From a virus, in the IMG/VR virus record IMGVR_UViG_3300037245_002249, positions 1 to 23,035 of that record: a stretch of DNA of 23,035 bases; one strand, given 5' to 3'. The notes under the pieces were generated by a model. It was given only the letters and a program-made list of their open reading frames with translations. It searched no databases and had not been told where the DNA came from. The stretch's first letter is position 1, and every line of letters begins with the position of its first letter. Below are positions 21,253 to 23,035 of the stretch, in pieces. Both the position numbers and the translations under genes were made by a program.

Positions 21253-21807
21253 ATGAAAGAACTTATTAAGATTCAGAATGCTTTGTGTGTCCCAAAAGAT
21301 AGAAAGGATGCTCAGGGAAAGTACAATTACAGGTCTATGGAAGATATTTTATCTGCTGTTAAAAAGCTTATGTCTGAGGATTTCATGCTTTTGATGTCGG
21401 ATGAGGTTGTAAATATTGGGGCCAGAAACTATGTAAAAGCATCTGTCCGGCTTACGAACGGGGAGGAATCCGTATCTAACGAGGGTTATGCGTGGGAGCC
21501 TGACAAGATCGCTTCTATGTCAGGGCCTCAGATAACCGGTTCATGCTCTTCATACGCTCGCAAGCTCGCTCTATGTGGGTTATTCATGATAGACGACAGC
21601 AAGGATGTTGATTCTCTGTCTGATCTGGAGAAAGGAAGCGGCTCTGGTGTAAAAATGGCAACAGACGAACAGATGGAGGAAATGAAAGGGCTTGTTGTTG
21701 CTCTGGAAACTATTGATCCTGGTAAGTCAGACTACATTGATAAACAGATTCAGAATCCATCCCTTGAGTATGCCAAAGCAGCGGAGATTATCAGGAGATC
21801 AAAATGA
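21253..21807 (+). CDS. erf: ERF-family single-strand annealing protein
   Basis: A 184-residue protein from the ATG at 21253, behind AGAGGG (an in-frame TTG two codons earlier is less likely). The ERF core is clear: KYNYRSMEDILSAVKKLM at residues 23-40, ASVRLTNGEESVSNEGYAWE, QITGSCSSYARKLALCGLFM at 93-112, then DDSKDVD. These match the superfamily motif in which the annealing protein binds ssDNA and promotes pairing for phage recombination and concatemer formation. It lies directly upstream of an exonuclease gene, its usual partner. The start is covered by the switch-like leader. Confidence 0.88.
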   Translation: MKELIKIQNALCVPKDRKDAQGKYNYRSMEDILSAVKKLMSEDFMLLMSDEVVNIGARNYVKASVRLTNGEESVSNEGYAWEPDKIASMSGPQITGSCSSYARKLALCGLFMIDDSKDVDSLSDLEKGSGSGVKMATDEQMEEMKGLVVALETIDPGKSDYIDKQIQNPSLEYAKAAEIIRRSK

Positions 21808-22436
21808 AGCTGAGAGAAATTATAGAACACAAGGTTGTTCAGGGCTCTCCTGAATGGGAAGAACAAAGAACCGGCTGTCTTACTGGGTCAACATTTGACG
21901 ATATCATGCCAGCTGAAAAAGCAAGGGTTCCATGGACAAAAACACAGCTGGATGTCCTCCGTAAAGTGGCGTCTGAGATTCTTACTGGTGAGAGTTGCGA
22001 TATGCAATTCAAAACAAAACCAATGGAATGGGGCTCAGAATGGGAACCAATCGCCAGGGAATGTTTTTCAACAGAAATGATGATGAATGTCAGAGATTGC
22101 GGGATATTTGAATACTCCCCTATGATCAAATCATCACCGGACGGAATTATTGCTAACGGTTCTGGAGTTCTGGAAATCAAATGTCCAGACAAGCATACGC
22201 ACCTTGGTTATTATCTTGACCCTGATTCCCTCTGGAAGAAATACAAATTTCAGGTAATCGGAGAAATGCTCTGTACTGGTATAGAAAGCGGGTTCCTAAT
22301 CTCTTTTGATCCAAGGTTCCCAGATGATAAAAGAATGGTAGTTGTGGAACCTCCCAAGGGGTATAGAGACGATATCAAAAGGCTAGAAGATAGGTTAATG
22401 GATGCATGTGCACTTATTGCGACTTGGATAAAATAA
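21804..22436 (+). CDS. YqaJ/lambda-type exonuclease
   Basis: A 210-residue nuclease of the PD-(D/E)XK type. Motifs in order: QGSPEWEEQRTGCLTGS at 13-29, MEWGSEWEPIARECF at 74-88, SPDG at 111-114 (Asp113), LEIKCP at 123-128 (Glu124, Lys126) and FQVIGEMLCTG at 149-159. This is the complete active site of YqaJ/lambda exonucleases, which resect dsDNA ends 5' to 3' and hand ssDNA to the annealing partner. The ATG overlaps the ERF stop (ATGA). Confidence 0.9.
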   Translation: MKLREIIEHKVVQGSPEWEEQRTGCLTGSTFDDIMPAEKARVPWTKTQLDVLRKVASEILTGESCDMQFKTKPMEWGSEWEPIARECFSTEMMMNVRDCGIFEYSPMIKSSPDGIIANGSGVLEIKCPDKHTHLGYYLDPDSLWKKYKFQVIGEMLCTGIESGFLISFDPRFPDDKRMVVVEPPKGYRDDIKRLEDRLMDACALIATWIK

Positions 22437-22558
22437 TGGGTGATGCTGGAAAGAGTTGTGCTAATTGTGGGTTATCTTCTTCTTGTAGAATAAGACAGCA
22501 GTCCGGTTGTTTCTGTGGTAGATGGAAGAAGAAAAAGGAAAAGGAGATTGTTAAATGA
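22436..22558 (+). CDS. 40-aa zinc-ribbon-like protein
   Basis: The ATG at 22436 overlaps the exonuclease stop (TAATG), and the stop overlaps the next start (ATGA). The product starts MGDAGKSCANCGLSSSCRIR and ends GCFCGRWKKKKEKEIVK. Cys8, Cys11, Cys17, Cys25 and Cys27 suggest a zinc site, and the tail is very basic. No family recognised. The coupled position makes it a probable real gene. Confidence 0.65.
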   Translation: MGDAGKSCANCGLSSSCRIRQQSGCFCGRWKKKKEKEIVK

Positions 22559-22800
22559 GCGAGAAGAAATACAAGAAAGAAGCAGCATCCCTTTTTAGTA
22601 GTTTCGGCCTGAGTTATGACGAGTCAGACAAAACAGCATATGAGCTATTAAAGCTCGCCAGGGATTTGGCTACATTCAAGAACATAACAGATAAAGAGGC
22701 TTTAGCGGAAATAGGGTTTTCTGAAAAGCTTGTTCCTTTAGCCCTTGGAACACTTGAGAGTGCAAAGGCTTTAGGGATTGTCATCAAGGAGGATGATTAA
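22555..22800 (+). CDS. Small helical protein (81 aa)
   Basis: Starts MSEKKYKKEAASLFSSFGLS behind AAGGAG (AAGGAGATTGTTAA). Mostly helical, with a possible helix-turn-helix around KNITDKEALAEIGFSEKLVP at about residues 42-61. It is in the plus-strand recombination operon. A role in DNA metabolism or regulation is possible; no signature. Confidence 0.6.
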   Translation: MSEKKYKKEAASLFSSFGLSYDESDKTAYELLKLARDLATFKNITDKEALAEIGFSEKLVPLALGTLESAKALGIVIKEDD

Positions 22801-23013
22801 ATGAAAGAATGGATAAGTGTTGTGGATAGTATTCCTGTAAAACAGATAGAGTGTGTTTTTTATGCAAATAAATATGAATGGTGGACTGGTATGTTTACCC
22901 CTGCCGCCATGTCTGATTCTGGTAGAGAGGTCTTCCAGTATCATGAGCATTGGGGGGATGATAACTATCATACTGTCGAAAACGTTATTTGTTGGATGGA
23001 ACTTCCAGTATGA
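22801..23013 (+). CDS. DUF551-like protein (70 aa)
   Basis: The start MKEWISVVDSIPVKQIECVF and the closing VICWMELPV match DUF551 proteins, which open with WISV-x-D-x-x-P and end with WMPLP-like residues. The ATG directly follows the upstream stop, with AAGGAGG eight bases before it. These are common in early regions of phages; function unknown. Confidence 0.75.
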   Translation: MKEWISVVDSIPVKQIECVFYANKYEWWTGMFTPAAMSDSGREVFQYHEHWGDDNYHTVENVICWMELPV

Positions 23014-23035
23014 AAGCCCTCTGTTCAAAGATTCA
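23010..23035 (+). CDS. Start of a further plus-strand gene (cut by window end)
   Basis: An ATG at 23010 overlaps the stop of the DUF551-like gene (ATGA), as in all other junctions of this operon. Only MKALCSKI is visible. Confidence 0.45.

Noticed and set aside
20125-22800. Similar C-terminal tails of the YopX-like protein (LGIVIKDKEGE) and the 81-aa protein at 22555-22800 (LGIVIKEDD)
   Set aside because: The shared stretch is only about nine residues and the flanking sequences differ, so chance cannot be excluded.
1-23035. CRISPR arrays, insertion sequences, integrase or attachment site
   Set aside because: No regularly spaced repeats, transposase or recombinase genes, or flanking direct repeats were seen in the window.

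Overview
The window is part of the genome of a tailed bacteriophage with a long non-contractile tail (siphovirus architecture), either a free phage or a prophage. The evidence is an almost complete, co-linear head-and-tail gene set on the minus strand: small and large terminase, SPP1 gp6-type portal, MuF-like protein, scaffold, HK97-fold major capsid protein, connector/stopper/terminator genes, tail tube, tail assembly chaperone with a frameshift, tape measure. Genes are tightly packed, and most neighbours overlap by ATGA or TAATG. Shine-Dalgarno sites are of the AAGGAG type. Base composition looks moderately AT-rich. The host cannot be named from sequence alone; a Clostridia-like or spirochaete-like host would fit, but this is only a guess. 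No integrase, lysogeny repressor, lysis or DNA polymerase gene lies in this window.

Layout, right to left. (1) 21100-23035, plus strand: an early recombination module with a TTGACA-type promoter, a structured 5' leader, an ERF-family annealing protein, a YqaJ/lambda-type exonuclease, and small genes including a 40-aa zinc-ribbon protein and a DUF551-like protein. (2) 20974-15250, minus strand: a leftward operon of small accessory genes starting from its own promoter opposite the early promoter. It holds a basic protein, a YopX-family protein, a zinc-finger protein, a PAPS-reductase-like PP-loop protein and a run of small Cys-rich, probably zinc-binding proteins. A lone plus-strand 57-aa gene at 18133-18306, with its own promoter and palindrome, interrupts it. 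A 435-nt gap at 19444-19878 holds nested inverted repeats that look like a structured RNA read leftward. (3) 15242-15183: an intrinsic terminator followed by a good promoter (TTAACA-N16-TATAAT) separates the accessory operon from the late operon. (4) 15166-1, minus strand: the late morphogenesis operon.

The late operon carries extra signals: an internal promoter with a palindrome just before the scaffold gene, and terminator-like hairpins with T-tracts directly after the major capsid gene, a LamG-like gene and the tail tube gene. Together these could set the stoichiometry of the abundant virion proteins. An unusually long cassette of five beta-rich or linker proteins, two of them apparent paralogs, lies between capsid and connector and probably encodes capsid decoration proteins.

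The most interesting items are the nested-stem RNA candidate at 19669-19827, the riboswitch-like leader at 21138-21248 with mutually exclusive pairings over the ribosome binding site of the recombinase gene, the A9 slippery site in the tail chaperone gene, and the lone plus-strand gene with its operator-like palindrome.
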